DNA of 64,000 nt, from NCBI GenBank assembly GCA_003281635.1, contig QCBK01000007.1:21197-85196 (forward strand). The letters run 5' to 3'. The position numbers were made by a program, and so were the translations under genes. Of the stretch, positions 63,775-64,000 are shown piece by piece. The stretch comes from Prochlorococcus sp. AG-347-G22. GTDB lineage: Bacteria; Cyanobacteriota; Cyanobacteriia; PCC-6307; Cyanobiaceae. The notes beneath the pieces were generated by a model. It was not told the origin of the DNA. It saw only the letters and a program-made list of their open reading frames with translations, and did no database searches. Position 1 is the stretch's first letter. Each line of letters begins with the position of its first letter.

Positions 63775-64000
63775 GTGAGTATTTTTGTTGGCAATTTGCC
63801 GTTCCGCGCAGAGCGTGAAGATGTTATACAGTTATTTGCCCCTTTTGGTGAAGTTTTAAATTGTTCTCTTCCTTTGGAAAGAGATACTGGAAGGAAAAGA
63901 GGTTTCGCATTTATTGAAATGGCAGATGAAGCGATTGAGTTAACAGCTATTGATGGTTTGCAAGGTGCGGAACTTATGGGCAGGCCATTAAGAATTAACA
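63775..64000 (+). CDS. RNA-binding protein, RRM domain (3'-truncated by window end)
   Basis: GTG start; translates MSIFVGNLPFRAEREDVIQLFAPFGEVLNCSLPLERDTGRKRGFAFIEMADE (RNP2 IFVGNL, RNP1 KRGFAFIEM). Confidence 0.92.
   Translation, partial: MSIFVGNLPFRAEREDVIQLFAPFGEVLNCSLPLERDTGRKRGFAFIEMADEAIELTAIDGLQGAELMGRPLRIN

Overview
AT-rich, gene-dense bacterial chromosome segment. Gene content and order (…thrC–[oriC]–dnaN–PRC-barrel–purL–purF–gyrA/parC–TPR–queG–DUF502–nusB–ftsY–rsbU–argH–RRM protein) are those of a high-light Prochlorococcus genome, spanning the conventional genome start at dnaN. I support about 55 protein-coding genes, almost all housekeeping: aminoacyl-tRNA synthetases, purine/pyrimidine synthesis, queuosine and pABA synthesis, polyamine genes, DNA repair, Ppk, a sigma factor, DnaK, AcnB and MraY. 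There is one tRNA gene (tRNA-Val, anticodon UAC). I see no mobile element, prophage, CRISPR array, defence island or biosynthetic cluster. The signals most worth a second look are: (1) the thrC–dnaN intergenic region, which looks like oriC, with DnaA-box-like sequences directly followed by (CTA)4, matching the 'DnaA-trio' unwinding element, then an AT-rich tract and four TTGTTGA motifs in a 2-forward/2-reverse layout; (2) a perfect 30-bp coding minisatellite in the 5' part of ftsY; (3) tRNA-Val only 15 nt upstream of an IscA-family gene and then valS, with an apparent mismatch in its T-stem; (4) several small or unassigned proteins and tight convergent overlaps. All calls come from reading the sequence; no database search was run.
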